38,774 bases of DNA from an uncultured Burkholderiales bacterium (GTDB taxonomy: Bacteria; Pseudomonadota; Gammaproteobacteria; Burkholderiales; Burkholderiaceae_C). The stretch is from assembly GCA_903876885.1 (NCBI GenBank), contig CAIRBP010000097.1:1-38774 (forward strand). The letters are read 5' to 3'. This document shows, in pieces, positions 25,985 through 34,484 of this stretch (its first letter is position 1; every line of letters starts with the position of its first letter). The position numbers and the translations under genes were made by a program. Under the pieces are notes generated by a model. The model was not told the origin of the DNA. It searched no databases and worked only from the letters and a program-made list of their open reading frames with translations.

Positions 25985-26398
25985 CTAAGAAATTAAGGGA
26001 GGAGCTCTAGAGGGAAGAGTTAACCAAGCAAATAGTGGCTTGGGGGATTTATAAAAAAGCTGTGGGAATAAATTAGTGGGTTGCGATAGCTCAAAGTTAA
26101 GGGATGTGTTCAAAGGTAAAACATAATTACCCTGCAGAGTGCAGTATGGGCAGTGATCATCCATCCACAATTGATTTTGATTCCCCTGATCGACTGACTT
26201 TGATGGATCGCTTTGTTCAGGCACAACTGAGACCGAGTGCAAGCCGCTAACTGAACACACATAATCAAAGGGATTGAGAGTTGATTTCTTTGGCGCCATT
26301 GCCTGAGAAATTAAAGGCGCAAGAGAGCTCATCGCTACTGCGATGATAGCAATCCAATGTATTAAAGGGGTGCCCCGCTTGGTTCTCATGCAACTCAT
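25985..26398 (-). CDS. DUF2946 family protein
   Basis: The protein has about 137 residues with an N-terminal hydrophobic signal or anchor (HWIAIIAVAMSSLAPLISQAMA), a Cys in FDYVCSVSG, the characteristic DDHCPYCTLQ motif near the middle, and the RAPP signature near the C-terminus (LPSRAPPLIS). These are the hallmarks of DUF2946, a family often found beside copper-related TonB receptors and membrane proteins. The start is uncertain, because ATG at 26398 and ATG at 26389 are both possible and neither has a ribosome-binding site. It lies downstream of phaB on the same strand, separated by about 90 bases and a hairpin, and belongs functionally with the CASCGC and TlpA-like genes. Confidence 0.75.
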   Translation of the reverse strand: MSCMRTKRGTPLIHWIAIIAVAMSSLAPLISQAMAPKKSTLNPFDYVCSVSGLHSVSVVPEQSDPSKSVDQGNQNQLWMDDHCPYCTLQGNYVLPLNTSLNFELSQPTNLFPQLFYKSPKPLFAWLTLPSRAPPLIS

Positions 26399-26467
26399 TA
26401 TAACTTGCAAGAAATCTACTGCATCAACTTGGTTGGGACTTCTGCCAACATCAAGAAGAATGAGGCG

Positions 26468-26491
26468 CTAATTCAATAAAAATTGAATTAG
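26468..26491 (-). terminator. phaB: Perfect 10-bp hairpin at the end of phaB
   Basis: CTAATTCAAT (26468-26477) and ATTGAATTAG (26482-26491) are exact inverted copies around a 4-base loop. The right arm contains the phaB stop codon. The stem is AT-rich and no T-run follows on the minus strand, so it may be an mRNA 3'-end stabiliser or a weak terminator between phaB and the DUF2946 gene. Confidence 0.5.
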
Positions 26492-27225
26492 CCCATATGA
26501 AGACCACCATTACATGCAAACTCAGCCCCCGTTGTAAACCCAGATTCTTCGCCTGCGAGCCAGCCGACAATAGAGGCAATTTCATCGGGAGTTCCAAGAC
26601 GCTTGACTGGAATAGTATTTACGATTTTCTCAATAATCTCAGGCTTTATCGCTTTAACCATATCAGTGCCAATATAGCCTGGGCTAACGGTATTTACAGT
26701 TACTCCTTTATTAGCCATTTCCTGGGCCAAAGCCATACTAAATCCGTGCATACCCGCCTTAGCTGCAGAGTAATTGGTCTGTCCGGACTGCCCCTTCGCA
26801 CCGTTTACAGAGCTAATCTGAATGATACGTCCCCACCCGCGCTCAACCATATCGCCCACGACTTGCTTAGTTACGTTAAACATTGAGTTCAAATTGGTAT
26901 CGATCACTGCATCCCAGTCATCGCGGGTCATCTTTAAAAACATTCGGTCTCTTGTGATGCCAGCATTATTTACGAGCACATCGATTGGTCCGTGTTCAGT
27001 CTTTGCTTTCGTAAAAGCTTCTACTGTTGATTCCCACGAGCTAACGTTACCAACTGATGTGTAAAAAGTAAACCCAAGCGCCTTTTGCTCATCGATCCAC
27101 TTTGTAAAGTCCCGGGTCGGGCCGCACCCAGCGATCACCGTAAATCCAAGTTTATGCAGGCGTTGACAAATAGCGGTTCCGATACCACCCATACCTCCAG
27201 TTACATAAGCTACTTTTTTAGTCAT
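26488..27225 (-). CDS. phaB: Acetoacetyl-CoA reductase
   Basis: This NADPH-dependent short-chain dehydrogenase of 245 residues makes (R)-3-hydroxybutyryl-CoA for polyhydroxybutyrate synthesis. The cofactor motif TGGMGGIGTAI starts at residue 9, NNAG is at 86-89, and the catalytic set is Ser139 (IISSVN region), Tyr152 and Lys156 in TNYSAAKAG. The PhaB-type FNVTKQV and the late GYIGTDMVKAI are present. AAGGGAG lies ahead of the ATG. The gene follows phaA after 50 bases. The expected fourth gene, phaR, does not follow; a DUF2946 gene does. Confidence 0.95.
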   Translation of the reverse strand: MTKKVAYVTGGMGGIGTAICQRLHKLGFTVIAGCGPTRDFTKWIDEQKALGFTFYTSVGNVSSWESTVEAFTKAKTEHGPIDVLVNNAGITRDRMFLKMTRDDWDAVIDTNLNSMFNVTKQVVGDMVERGWGRIIQISSVNGAKGQSGQTNYSAAKAGMHGFSMALAQEMANKGVTVNTVSPGYIGTDMVKAIKPEIIEKIVNTIPVKRLGTPDEIASIVGWLAGEESGFTTGAEFACNGGLHMG

Positions 27226-27275
27226 TTTTGTCTCCCTTTATATTTAAATATTTTATTTATCACATGATTAGTAGA

Positions 27276-28454
27276 TCAACGCTCAAGAGTTAACGACACG
27301 CCCATACCACCCCCAATACACAGTGCAGCCAGGCCCTTTTTAGCATTCGTTCTTTGCATTTCATGCAAAAGAGACACTAAGATGCGACAACCCGACGCAC
27401 CAATTGGGTGACCAATTGCAATAGCTCCTCCGTTCACATTGACCTTTGCAGGATCAATGCCAAGTTCTTGGTTGACGGCGCAGGCCTGAGCAGCAAATGC
27501 CTCATTGAGCTCAAATAAATCGATATCACTAGACTTCCAACCCGCTCTCTCAAGCGCTTTTCGGGACGCAGAAACGGGACCAAGTCCCATCAAAGCTGGA
27601 TCTAGACCTGTTGTTGCAAAGGAGGCGATTCTGGCCAAAGGCGAAAGGCCTAATGAGGCCGCTTTCTTGGCGGACATTACAAGCACAGCAGCTGCCCCGT
27701 CATTAATGCCGGAGGCATTGCCCGCTGTTACAGATCCGGCCTTATCAAATGCTGGCCTTAGGCCTGCCAGTGCCTCTGCGGTCGTTTTCTTATTGATGTA
27801 TTCGTCATGATTAAAGACGACTGGATCACCCTTTCGCTGCGGTATGGAGACCGAAACAATCTCATCCTTAAACTTGCCAGCGTCTTGAGCTGCACTCGCT
27901 TTTTGCTGACTTGCTAGCGCAAGCGCATCTTGCATCTCACGGGAGATTTTATTGGCCTTGGCAACATTCTCTGCGGTAATACCCATGTGATACTGGTTGT
28001 AAACGTCCCACAGTCCATCAACGATCATAGAGTCAATCATTTTCCAATCGCCCATACGCTGACCTTCTCTTGATCCCATTAACAAATGGGGAGATGCGCT
28101 CATGTTTTCCTGACCACCGGCGATGACAATCTCACTATCCCCGTAGGCTATCGCCTGAGCCGCTAGCATGACGGACTTCAAGCCAGAACCACAAACAGCA
28201 TTAATTGTGAGCCCAGGAATTGACTGCGCAAGACCTGCTTTCAAAAGCGCTTGTCGTGCAGGGTTTTGGCCCGCACCGGCCGCAAGCACTTGCCCCAAAA
28301 TTACCTCGCCAACGGAATTAGGATCTACTTTCGCGCGGGCTAAAACTTCCCTAATCACTATAGACCCTAGCTCCGGAGCAGCTACTTTTGCTAATGAGCC
28401 CCCGAACTTACCGACCGCTGTACGGGCTGCTGAAACGATGACGATATCTTCCAT
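27276..28454 (-). CDS. phaA: Acetyl-CoA C-acetyltransferase (beta-ketothiolase)
   Basis: This is a 392-residue biosynthetic thiolase condensing two acetyl-CoA into acetoacetyl-CoA. The nucleophile is Cys88 in [10 protein letters not shown], with His349 in [14 protein letters not shown] and Cys379 in CIGGGMGV. I set the start at the ATG at 28454 because GGAG is six bases upstream and [19 protein letters not shown] is the universal thiolase N-terminus; the open frame upstream has no family match. It lies 35 bases after phaC and 50 bases before phaB, giving the canonical phaC-phaA-phaB operon order. Confidence 0.95.
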   Translation of the reverse strand: MEDIVIVSAARTAVGKFGGSLAKVAAPELGSIVIREVLARAKVDPNSVGEVILGQVLAAGAGQNPARQALLKAGLAQSIPGLTINAVCGSGLKSVMLAAQAIAYGDSEIVIAGGQENMSASPHLLMGSREGQRMGDWKMIDSMIVDGLWDVYNQYHMGITAENVAKANKISREMQDALALASQQKASAAQDAGKFKDEIVSVSIPQRKGDPVVFNHDEYINKKTTAEALAGLRPAFDKAGSVTAGNASGINDGAAAVLVMSAKKAASLGLSPLARIASFATTGLDPALMGLGPVSASRKALERAGWKSSDIDLFELNEAFAAQACAVNQELGIDPAKVNVNGGAIAIGHPIGASGCRILVSLLHEMQRTNAKKGLAALCIGGGMGVSLTLER

Positions 28455-28489
28455 TTTTTTCTCCAATAACATTTGAATGATGATAAAAA

Positions 28490-30214
28490 TTAGGCTTTGA
28501 CTTTTACATACCTGCCCGGTGCGGGCTCTATGACCTTGTATTTGCCTCTTCCTGCAACCTTTGGAGCAGGAGTCTTTTTGCCTGAATGTTTTGAGAGCCA
28601 CTGTGACCAATCAGTCCACCAACTTCCCGAATGTTCTGTTGCGCTTTTAATCCAAGTGTCCACGGATGCTGGAAATTTATTCTCAGGCCCAATCCAGTGA
28701 CTACGCTTACCCGATGCAGGAGGATTAATCACACCTGCAATATGCCCGGACGCGCCCATCACGAAACGTTTTTTTCCTTTAAAAACTTGAGTCGAAGCAT
28801 ATGAGGCATCAATCGGAACTATATGGTCTTCTTTGGATCCATAAATGTAGAACGGCACTTTGATCGTATTCAAATCAATTGGTATGTCGCAAATCTTTGC
28901 CACTCCTGGCTTGATTAAATTATTCTCTAAATAGGTATTTCGCAAATACCAAGCATACATTGGACCAGGTAAGTTAGTTGCATCACTATTCCAGTAAAGC
29001 AAATCAAAGGGTGGAGGCGTCTCACCCTTTAAATAGTTACCAACAACATAGTTCCAAACCAAATCGTTTGGTCTGAGAAAACTAAAGGTCGAAGCCATGT
29101 CTCGACCAGACATTAAACCTCCATTAGCAAATTGAGTTTCTCGGTACTTTACAAAAGCTTCATCAATAAACACATCCAATACGCCGGAGTGTGTAAAGTC
29201 AACTAGAGTTGTTAAAAGGGTTGCACTTGCCACACTATTTTCATCTCTTGCAGCCTCTACAGCCAAAGCACTAGTCAATAAGGTACCTCCCACGCAAAAA
29301 CCAAGAGTGTTGATTTGCTCTACATTGACAATATCTTTAACGACCTGAATTGCTTTGAGGGTCCCTTTTTCCACAAAATCATCCCAACTCGCCTGAGCTA
29401 GTTCTTGATGAGGGTTAGCCCAACTCACAATGAAAGTTCTGAATCCTTGATCAGAGCAATATTTAACAAAGGAGTTTTTAGGCTGTAAATCTAATATGTA
29501 GAACTTGTTAATGCACGGTGGTATTAAAAGCAAGGGGACTTCGTAGACCTGAGCAGTTAATGGTTTGTATTCAATCAGTTGAAAAAATTCATTTTCAAAA
29601 ACCACTGAGCCCTCAGTTGTTGCTACGTTCTCGCCAACCGTAAACAAACTCTCGTCCGTCATGGAAACATGACCTTGAGACATGTCGTGCAAAAGATTTT
29701 GTATACCTTTAGTTAGACTCTCACCCTTGGTATCAATAATTTTTTGCTGAGCTTCAGCATTAAAAGCCAAATAGTTGCTTGGAGCGGTGGCGGCGGCGAG
29801 TTGTTCAACAGAATATTTAATACGGGCCTGGGTCTTTGCATCAGCGTGCAAAGCTTCAGTCATTGCCATTAAAGTTTTTGTATTGAGTAAATAAAGGGCA
29901 GCAGAGAAGGAGGCTACAGGGTTTTGCTCCCAAGCGGGCCCCTTAAATCTTTTATCATCTATTACGGTGTCACTCACTAAGCCTTGATTCCACAGGTGAG
30001 TAGCTTGCTCAATGTACTCGTTTTGAATGGCAAGTAATTTTTCGCTATCAAAACTAATCTGAGGAACACTAGCGTCTGGCAATTCTATTTTCTTGAAACT
30101 CTCAAGCGCTTTATTCCAGCCCTCTACGAAAAGTAAAGGATCAGGCATTGGGAACTCGTTTTGAGCTGCCTTCTTTGGTTTTTGAGTAGACTTCTGGGCT
30201 GAACTTCGTGGCAT
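28490..30214 (-). CDS. phaC: Class I poly(3-hydroxyalkanoate) synthase
   Basis: The 574-residue enzyme polymerises (R)-3-hydroxybutyryl-CoA on granule surfaces. The lipase-like box GFCVGG contains the nucleophile Cys307. Asp463 in [10 protein letters not shown] and His491 in [13 protein letters not shown] complete the triad with the spacing known for class I enzymes. FIVSWANPH and WVW-type segments around 386-393 (DLVWNYV) are also typical. The ATG at 30214 has CCGGAG seven bases upstream. The first 20 residues are Lys/Ser/Gln-rich, shorter than in Cupriavidus. It heads the phaCAB operon and is divergent from a small membrane-protein gene. Confidence 0.95.
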   Translation of the reverse strand: MPRSSAQKSTQKPKKAAQNEFPMPDPLLFVEGWNKALESFKKIELPDASVPQISFDSEKLLAIQNEYIEQATHLWNQGLVSDTVIDDKRFKGPAWEQNPVASFSAALYLLNTKTLMAMTEALHADAKTQARIKYSVEQLAAATAPSNYLAFNAEAQQKIIDTKGESLTKGIQNLLHDMSQGHVSMTDESLFTVGENVATTEGSVVFENEFFQLIEYKPLTAQVYEVPLLLIPPCINKFYILDLQPKNSFVKYCSDQGFRTFIVSWANPHQELAQASWDDFVEKGTLKAIQVVKDIVNVEQINTLGFCVGGTLLTSALAVEAARDENSVASATLLTTLVDFTHSGVLDVFIDEAFVKYRETQFANGGLMSGRDMASTFSFLRPNDLVWNYVVGNYLKGETPPPFDLLYWNSDATNLPGPMYAWYLRNTYLENNLIKPGVAKICDIPIDLNTIKVPFYIYGSKEDHIVPIDASYASTQVFKGKKRFVMGASGHIAGVINPPASGKRSHWIGPENKFPASVDTWIKSATEHSGSWWTDWSQWLSKHSGKKTPAPKVAGRGKYKVIEPAPGRYVKVKA

Positions 30215-30258
30215 TAAAAAACTCCGGGAAATCTTCAATCTAAACACAGTATCGCAGT

Positions 30259-30299
30259 TTTAACCCTAAATTACTCAAAAAAATGACTCTGAGGGTAAA
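30259..30299. promoter_or_regulatory. Interrupted dyad between phaC and a divergent small gene
   Basis: TTTAACCCT (30259-30267) is mirrored by AGGGTAAA (30292-30299) with one base missing, around an AT-rich centre. It lies in the 94-bp divergent promoter region of phaC and is a candidate operator for either gene. Confidence 0.3.
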
Positions 30300-30308
30300 C
30301 TACTACCT

Positions 30309-30521
30309 ATGTATCTTGTACTCATTGGATGGTTCTACGTTGCGTTTATGATGGCTGTTGCTGAGGCTACCAACAGCAACGGCACTTTGCTGGGTGCTTT
30401 TTTCACCTTTCTAATCTACGGAGTAGTACCTATCACCATCGTAGGATATATCCTAGGAACCTCTGCCCGGCGAAAAGCTAGAGAAAAAGCTGAATCCCTT
30501 GATCTCGATCAAAAAAAATAA
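30309..30521 (+). CDS. Small two-helix membrane protein, unknown
   Basis: The 70-residue protein has two hydrophobic segments (about 2-20 and 28-48) and a strongly charged C-terminal tail (ARRKAREKAESLDLDQKK). The tail is probably cytosolic and helical. It starts at an ATG with GAGGG about 13 bases upstream, which is a long spacing. It is divergent from phaC and convergent with pgeF. No family is recognised. Position next to phaC suggests, but does not show, a link to PHA metabolism. Confidence 0.6.
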   Translation: MYLVLIGWFYVAFMMAVAEATNSNGTLLGAFFTFLIYGVVPITIVGYILGTSARRKAREKAESLDLDQKK

Positions 30522-30547
30522 TCAAATAAATCCGGGCAATTCATTAA

Positions 30548-31399
30548 TCAGGTCAACCATATGCTGGCAGCCATCCGTCCGCTAACTTTATCGCGTCGAT
30601 GGGAGAAAAATAGTTCAGCTTGTTTGAAAGTGCACCAGTTTTGCCCTTCTAAGCCTAAGTCATTGCCCAAGACGATTGTCACCCCCTCCTGCAAAAGTTT
30701 CAGCCTAGCCAGGCCTGCCAAATTAGCAAGCCATTTCCTCTGCCCGCGGCTTATGCCTAAAGACTTGAAGTGTGCTGCAGCACCTGGCAGGGATGCAAAC
30801 GCCTCTTTGACCTCTTCCCCAACCTCAAAGTGTTCTGGCCCAATACAAGGTCCCAACCAGGCGATCCAATGAGTGTTTGAGCTCCCAGTTTTGAGAACGT
30901 GGGGTCTTGCACTAATCATCAAATTTTCAACAACACCGCGCCCCTGTGAGCATCCCAAACCGGCTAAACCACGCCAACCCGCGTGTGCAGCCCCAACTAG
31001 CGTTCCCTCAGTATTAGTTAAAAGAATGGGTAGACAGTCAGCGACCATTATGGTGCAAGCTACTTCCCTGTGGGTGCTAAAACATACATCAGCGATTATT
31101 CCGTCTGGCGTTGAAGGCTCAAGCTGGACGACATCTGAGCCGTGCACTTGTTTTAGGAAAACCGGGCGATTCTTGGTAATTCCCTTTAAATACTGACGAT
31201 TCTTTTGGACCGATAAAGGGTTGTCCCCAACGTGATCGCCCAGATTCAAGCTCTCGTAGGGGGGGACCGAGCAACCACCTTGACGAGTACTCATATGCAT
31301 ACGAACGTTTGGCGGCCACTTCGGGTGTAAAGGCTTTAATAATTCCAAGATGTGATTTGGGGATGTAATTTTTTGCACGGTCCTTTGTTCTCTGTCCAA
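30548..31399 (-). CDS. pgeF: PgeF/YfiH family purine nucleoside phosphorylase-like protein (laccase domain)
   Basis: This 283-residue protein belongs to the multicopper-polyphenol-oxidase-like family now known to act on purine nucleosides and, in Escherichia coli, to edit peptidoglycan precursors. The zinc site is visible: VHGSDV (His), MVADCLPILL (Cys) and GAAHAGWRG (His). MSTRQGGCSVPPYESLNLG near residue 36 is the usual N-terminal motif. The start is uncertain: TTG at 31399 or GTG at 31378, with no ATG before the conserved region. In Burkholderiales pgeF commonly neighbours phaC, as here. Confidence 0.9.
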   Translation of the reverse strand: MDREQRTVQKITSPNHILELLKPLHPKWPPNVRMHMSTRQGGCSVPPYESLNLGDHVGDNPLSVQKNRQYLKGITKNRPVFLKQVHGSDVVQLEPSTPDGIIADVCFSTHREVACTIMVADCLPILLTNTEGTLVGAAHAGWRGLAGLGCSQGRGVVENLMISARPHVLKTGSSNTHWIAWLGPCIGPEHFEVGEEVKEAFASLPGAAAHFKSLGISRGQRKWLANLAGLARLKLLQEGVTIVLGNDLGLEGQNWCTFKQAELFFSHRRDKVSGRMAASIWLT

Positions 31400-31517
31400 A
31401 TTTTCAATATGCTATTGCACGACTAACCCAAAAAACCATCTAATGCATCTACACTCTATCATATGGGATTTGATACGATTCCCGCATTTTTAGTATTAAC
31501 AATAGAAGAGTTCTCTT

Positions 31518-32213
31518 ATGAGTTATGTTTTCACGCCTCCCAAAGTAGTCTCGGTTCCCGTAACTGGTAGTCATCTTCAATATCCCGTTCACAGAATTTA
31601 TTGTGTTGGTAGAAATTATGAGGAGCACGCAAAAGAGATGGGATATACAGGGCGTGAGCCCCCATTTTTCTTTCTAAAACCAGCTGACTCCATTGTTTTT
31701 GTTCCATCCGGGGAAATTGGGAACTTGCCCTACCCCAGTTTAACCAAAAACTTTCATCATGAAGTTGAACTCGTAGTAGCAATTGGTAAGGCTGGAAAAA
31801 ATATTCTCGCCAAAGACGCACACTCCTATATTTACGGTTACGCACTTGGTCTAGACATGACTAGACGTGACTTGCAAGGAGAGATGAAGAAACAGGGTAG
31901 ACCTTGGTGTATAGGTAAGGGCTTTGATCACAGCGCCCCCATAGGTCCAATTACGGTAGCCTCTGAGTTACCCAATATTGAGAGTGCAACCATTGAGCTA
32001 TTGGTTGACGGCAATGTTCGCCAAACAAGCACCATTCAAAAGCTAATTTGGAATATTGGTGAAGTTATAGAGCATTTGTCTGCAGCATGGGAGTTACAGC
32101 CAGGGGACTTAATATACACAGGCACTCCAGAGGGAGTAGCTGCTGTAGAAAGTGGAAATTTAATGGTTGCTAGACTCTCTGGCCTGCCTGACTTAAAGAT
32201 TAAAGTCGCATGA
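31518..32213 (+). CDS. FAH family hydrolase, fumarylpyruvate hydrolase-like
   Basis: The 231-residue compact FAH protein has RIYCVGRNYEEHAKEMG near 27, PFFFLKPADSIV, the metal-ligand stretch HHEVELVVAIG near 80, GYALGLDMTRRDLQ, and the GDLIYTGTPEGVAAVESG closing motif. This short form matches fumarylpyruvate or acylpyruvate hydrolases of the gentisate route more than ureidoglycolate lyase, but the call is by resemblance. AGAAGAG precedes the ATG. Its last codon and stop overlap the start of the Nudix gene (ATGA), so the two are translationally coupled. Confidence 0.87.
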   Translation: MSYVFTPPKVVSVPVTGSHLQYPVHRIYCVGRNYEEHAKEMGYTGREPPFFFLKPADSIVFVPSGEIGNLPYPSLTKNFHHEVELVVAIGKAGKNILAKDAHSYIYGYALGLDMTRRDLQGEMKKQGRPWCIGKGFDHSAPIGPITVASELPNIESATIELLVDGNVRQTSTIQKLIWNIGEVIEHLSAAWELQPGDLIYTGTPEGVAAVESGNLMVARLSGLPDLKIKVA

Positions 32214-32761
32214 GCTCGACCCGCAGCCCTGTTAAATTTTGTAGAAACTGCGGGACTGCAGTTGTAAACAAAGTTCCAGATGATGGGGATACAAAAATTC
32301 GAGCTGTTTGCCCCAGTTGCAACACGATTCATTACGAAAACCCACTAAATGTGGTGGGTACCATACCCATTTGGGAGGGCAAAGTGCTTCTTTGCAAGCG
32401 CAACATTGAGCCAAGGCACGGAAAATGGACACTCCCTGCGGGCTTTCTTGAAATTGGTGAAAGCTTGGCCGCGGGGGCGGCGAGAGAGACGGATGAAGAA
32501 GCCGGAGCAAAGTTTGAACTGGAGGATCTTTTTGCAATTATGAGTGTCCCCAAGGTTGGACAAGTTCATATTTTTTACAGAGCTCGTTTGTTGAGCGATA
32601 TTTTCAACCCTGGTTTTGAAACACTAGAGGCAAGACTCTTTGAAGAGCATGAGATACCCTGGGAAGAGATTGCATTCAAAACAGTTAAGGAGACGCTGAC
32701 TCATTACTTCAATGACCGCAGAGATGGTCACTTTAAATTACATCAAATAGATATTACTTAG
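32210..32761 (+). CDS. Zinc-ribbon Nudix hydrolase
   Basis: The 183-residue protein has an N-terminal zinc ribbon with Cys11, Cys14, Cys34 and Cys37, followed by a Nudix domain. The Nudix box runs from Gly78 to Ala100 (GFLEIGESLAAGAARETDEE) with the REx2EE metal core intact and Thr at the usual hydrophobic position. This architecture resembles NudC-like NADH pyrophosphatases and a group of betaproteobacterial Nudix proteins. The start overlaps the FAH gene's stop by 4 bases. The substrate is likely a nucleoside diphosphate derivative. Confidence 0.87.
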   Translation: MSSTRSPVKFCRNCGTAVVNKVPDDGDTKIRAVCPSCNTIHYENPLNVVGTIPIWEGKVLLCKRNIEPRHGKWTLPAGFLEIGESLAAGAARETDEEAGAKFELEDLFAIMSVPKVGQVHIFYRARLLSDIFNPGFETLEARLFEEHEIPWEEIAFKTVKETLTHYFNDRRDGHFKLHQIDIT

Positions 32762-32868
32762 AACATTTATTCCAACTCACTGCTGAACCAGCGTGTTATC
32801 CGCGGAAATCTGAGCTCCCTTCTGAAGACCTATTGAGTTGGCCAAGTAATTGAATTGAGTGTCTTATA

Positions 32869-32905
32869 GGTCCTAGGGTCCTAAAGGTCCTCAAGATCCT
32901 ACAGC
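32869..32905. repeat. Short imperfect tandem repeats centred on TCCT
   Basis: TCCT occurs at 32871, 32879, 32888 and 32897, at spacings of 8, 9 and 9 bases, mostly as GGTCCTNAAG-like units. This is a degenerate short tandem repeat in the spacer downstream of the Nudix gene. Confidence 0.6.
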
Positions 32906-33068
32906 GGGTACAGGGTGCATACGTCTTACGAGCTCACAGAGTTTAGGTTTAGATTTGGGGAGAATTAATTAAGGCAGCGTGTCGCTCTCAGCAATACTAA
33001 TTTGTAAGCTTTGATTATTAAACCGCTTTCCAAAAATGGCAAATCGAAGAAACAATCTCAAAACATAG

Positions 33069-33103
33069 GGCGCAAGAATTACTTTTTGCGCCCTTTTTAA
33101 ATT
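33069..33103 (+). terminator. Intrinsic terminator, GGGCGCAA stem with T-run
   Basis: GGGCGCAA (33069-33076) pairs perfectly with TTGCGCCC (33087-33094) around a 10-base loop, followed by TTTTTAAATT. The T-run is on the plus strand, so the best reading terminates a plus-strand transcript. It may also serve the lipoprotein gene whose stop is 47 bases away on the other strand. Confidence 0.75.
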
Positions 33104-33140
33104 GAATTGCAATCCACCTGAGCAAAGTGCAGGCCTTGAT

Positions 33141-33608
33141 TTAGCGGACAACCCTTGTCTTACCCCTTGGAGAGCTGAGCACTCGAACTGTTTCACCTGG
33201 GTTCAAAGGACCAGTCTCCTTACTGATTTCTTGAGCGACGGAAATCAGTGAGTTATCCTCCAGCCTAATCGTTAACTCTTGCCCCTCAACAGTATTGAGG
33301 TCTTTTTCAAGCATTGTTCCCCCTACCCCACCTGCTACAACCCCTGCTATGGTGCCAAGCACAGATCCGTTGCCTCGGCCAATTTCAGACCCGACAACGC
33401 CTCCTGCGGCCGCTCCAGCCATTGAACCTAGACCCGTCGAACGAACTGAGATTTTGATGGGTCTAACGCTCTCAATTCGACCCATTCTGACGATTTGAGC
33501 CTGTCCAACTTCTGCGTCGTTGTAAGTCGATCCAGTCATGGTTTGAGATGCACAACCAACCAGTAGCGTTAAAGCGGTAGCACTCAATAAATGAATGATT
33601 TTTTTCAT
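33141..33608 (-). CDS. Glycine-zipper 2TM outer-membrane lipoprotein (SlyB/17-kDa antigen-like)
   Basis: The 155-residue protein has a lipoprotein signal with lipobox LVGC (Cys19). The glycine zipper spans about residues 58-100 (MAGAAAGGVVGSEIGRG followed by VLGTIAGVVAGGVGG), and a small beta-rich domain with RLEDNSLISVAQE and NPGETVRVLSS follows. SlyB-like proteins sit in the outer membrane and stabilise it or respond to stress. AGGAG lies six bases before the ATG. It is monocistronic; the terminator at 33069-33094 is close to its 3' end. Confidence 0.9.
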   Translation of the reverse strand: MKKIIHLLSATALTLLVGCASQTMTGSTYNDAEVGQAQIVRMGRIESVRPIKISVRSTGLGSMAGAAAGGVVGSEIGRGNGSVLGTIAGVVAGGVGGTMLEKDLNTVEGQELTIRLEDNSLISVAQEISKETGPLNPGETVRVLSSPRGKTRVVR

Positions 33609-33922
33609 AATGTCTCCTAAACAATCTGTTTTACATCTTATTGTATTGGCTAGTTTATGTACTAATATTAACGTTGGGCAAAAGCCTGTAAATTCCGATT
33701 TAACTTACAGTCTTTAGATAGTGCCATTTGAGGAAAAATCAACAGCCCATTTGTAAAAGTGAATTCTTGCAACTCCATCAAGAACTTTGTAGAAGTACCT
33801 AACTCAGTTGGAATGTGCCCACCGTCAACATAAGGATCACTAATCCTTTGTTTAAGGCCGGACAATCGGGTACAGTAGAGACAGCATCTTAAAAAAACAA
33901 AAATTAATACGAAAGAATTAAA
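33609..33922. other. Divergent intergenic region upstream of aroQ, 314 bp
   Basis: This region separates the lipoprotein gene from aroQ and should hold both promoters. A minus-strand open frame runs through it but would start inside aroQ and has no ribosome-binding site, so I do not call it. I see no RNA gene. Confidence 0.3.
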
Positions 33923-34363
33923 ATGAAAGTTCTTGTTCTCAACGGAATCAATTTGAATATGTTCGGCAAACGAGATCCTGCGCATTACGGCACAGCGACC
34001 TTAGAGCAGATCGACACTAGCATTCAAAATCTTGCCAAAGAGCTTGGTGTAGAGGTGGAATGTTTTCAGTCAAACTTTGAAGGGGAGATGGTGGAGCGAA
34101 TCCACAAAGCACATGCACAATCCGTTGACTCAGTGTTGATTAATGCAGGAGCTTGGACGCATTACAGCTACGGTATAAGAGACGCCTTGGCTATTCTTAA
34201 ATGCCCCATCATTGAGGTTCACATGTCCAACATTCATGCAAGAGAAGAATTTAGACATCACTCCGTTTTGGCGGAAATCGTTTTAGGGCAGATTTGCGGA
34301 TTTGGTACTGAGAGTTATCTACTAGCACTTAGAGCAGCAGTAGCTGCAGTTAAAAAAGCGTAG
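33923..34363 (+). CDS. aroQ: Type II 3-dehydroquinate dehydratase
   Basis: The 146-residue enzyme catalyses the third shikimate-pathway step. Family motifs are in order: LVLNGINLNMFGKRDPAHYG (4-23) with the catalytic Tyr22, FQSNFEGEMVERIH, INAGAWTHYSYGIRDAL with the Asn and His contacts, and EVHMSNIHAREEFRHHS. Length is normal for dodecameric type II enzymes. In many Burkholderiales aroQ is followed by accB and accC; here it is followed by an AT-rich region of unknown genes. The ribosome-binding site is weak (GAAAG). Confidence 0.95.
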   Translation: MKVLVLNGINLNMFGKRDPAHYGTATLEQIDTSIQNLAKELGVEVECFQSNFEGEMVERIHKAHAQSVDSVLINAGAWTHYSYGIRDALAILKCPIIEVHMSNIHAREEFRHHSVLAEIVLGQICGFGTESYLLALRAAVAAVKKA

Positions 34364-34420
34364 TTGTCAACTAGAACCATCTTAAATTACTGAATTTAAA
34401 TTGACAAAAACTTTCAAGAG

Positions 34421-34440
34421 GAAAGGTTGCAAAACCTTTC
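34421..34440. terminator. Perfect 8-bp hairpin with GCAA loop after aroQ
   Basis: GAAAGGTT (34421-34428) and AACCTTTC (34433-34440) pair perfectly around GCAA, a GNRA tetraloop, 57 bases after the aroQ stop. No T-run follows, so it may be a factor-dependent terminator or an mRNA-end stabilising hairpin rather than a classical terminator. Confidence 0.5.
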
Positions 34441-34484
34441 AACATAGTCAACCAAATTTAATTTAAAAATTTATACGCTGATAA

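Larger units (their letters stand above)
32762..33140. other. Intergenic region with repeats and an orphan terminator, 379 bp
   Basis: No protein gene is convincing here. It holds the TCCT repeat cluster (32869-32905) and a strong plus-strand terminator at 33069-33094, about 308 bases after the Nudix stop. A small RNA transcribed on the plus strand between these marks is possible; I found no family match by eye. Confidence 0.35.

Noticed and set aside
28455-28610. 52-residue N-terminal extension of PhaA.
   Set aside because: The thiolase N-terminus starts exactly at the ATG at 28454 with GGAG upstream; the extension overlaps the phaC-phaA spacer and the phaC 3' end.
33668-33985. Minus-strand 105-codon open frame upstream of aroQ, with a partly protein-like C-terminus.
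   Set aside because: Its start lies inside aroQ, there is no ribosome-binding site, and it would occupy the aroQ promoter region.
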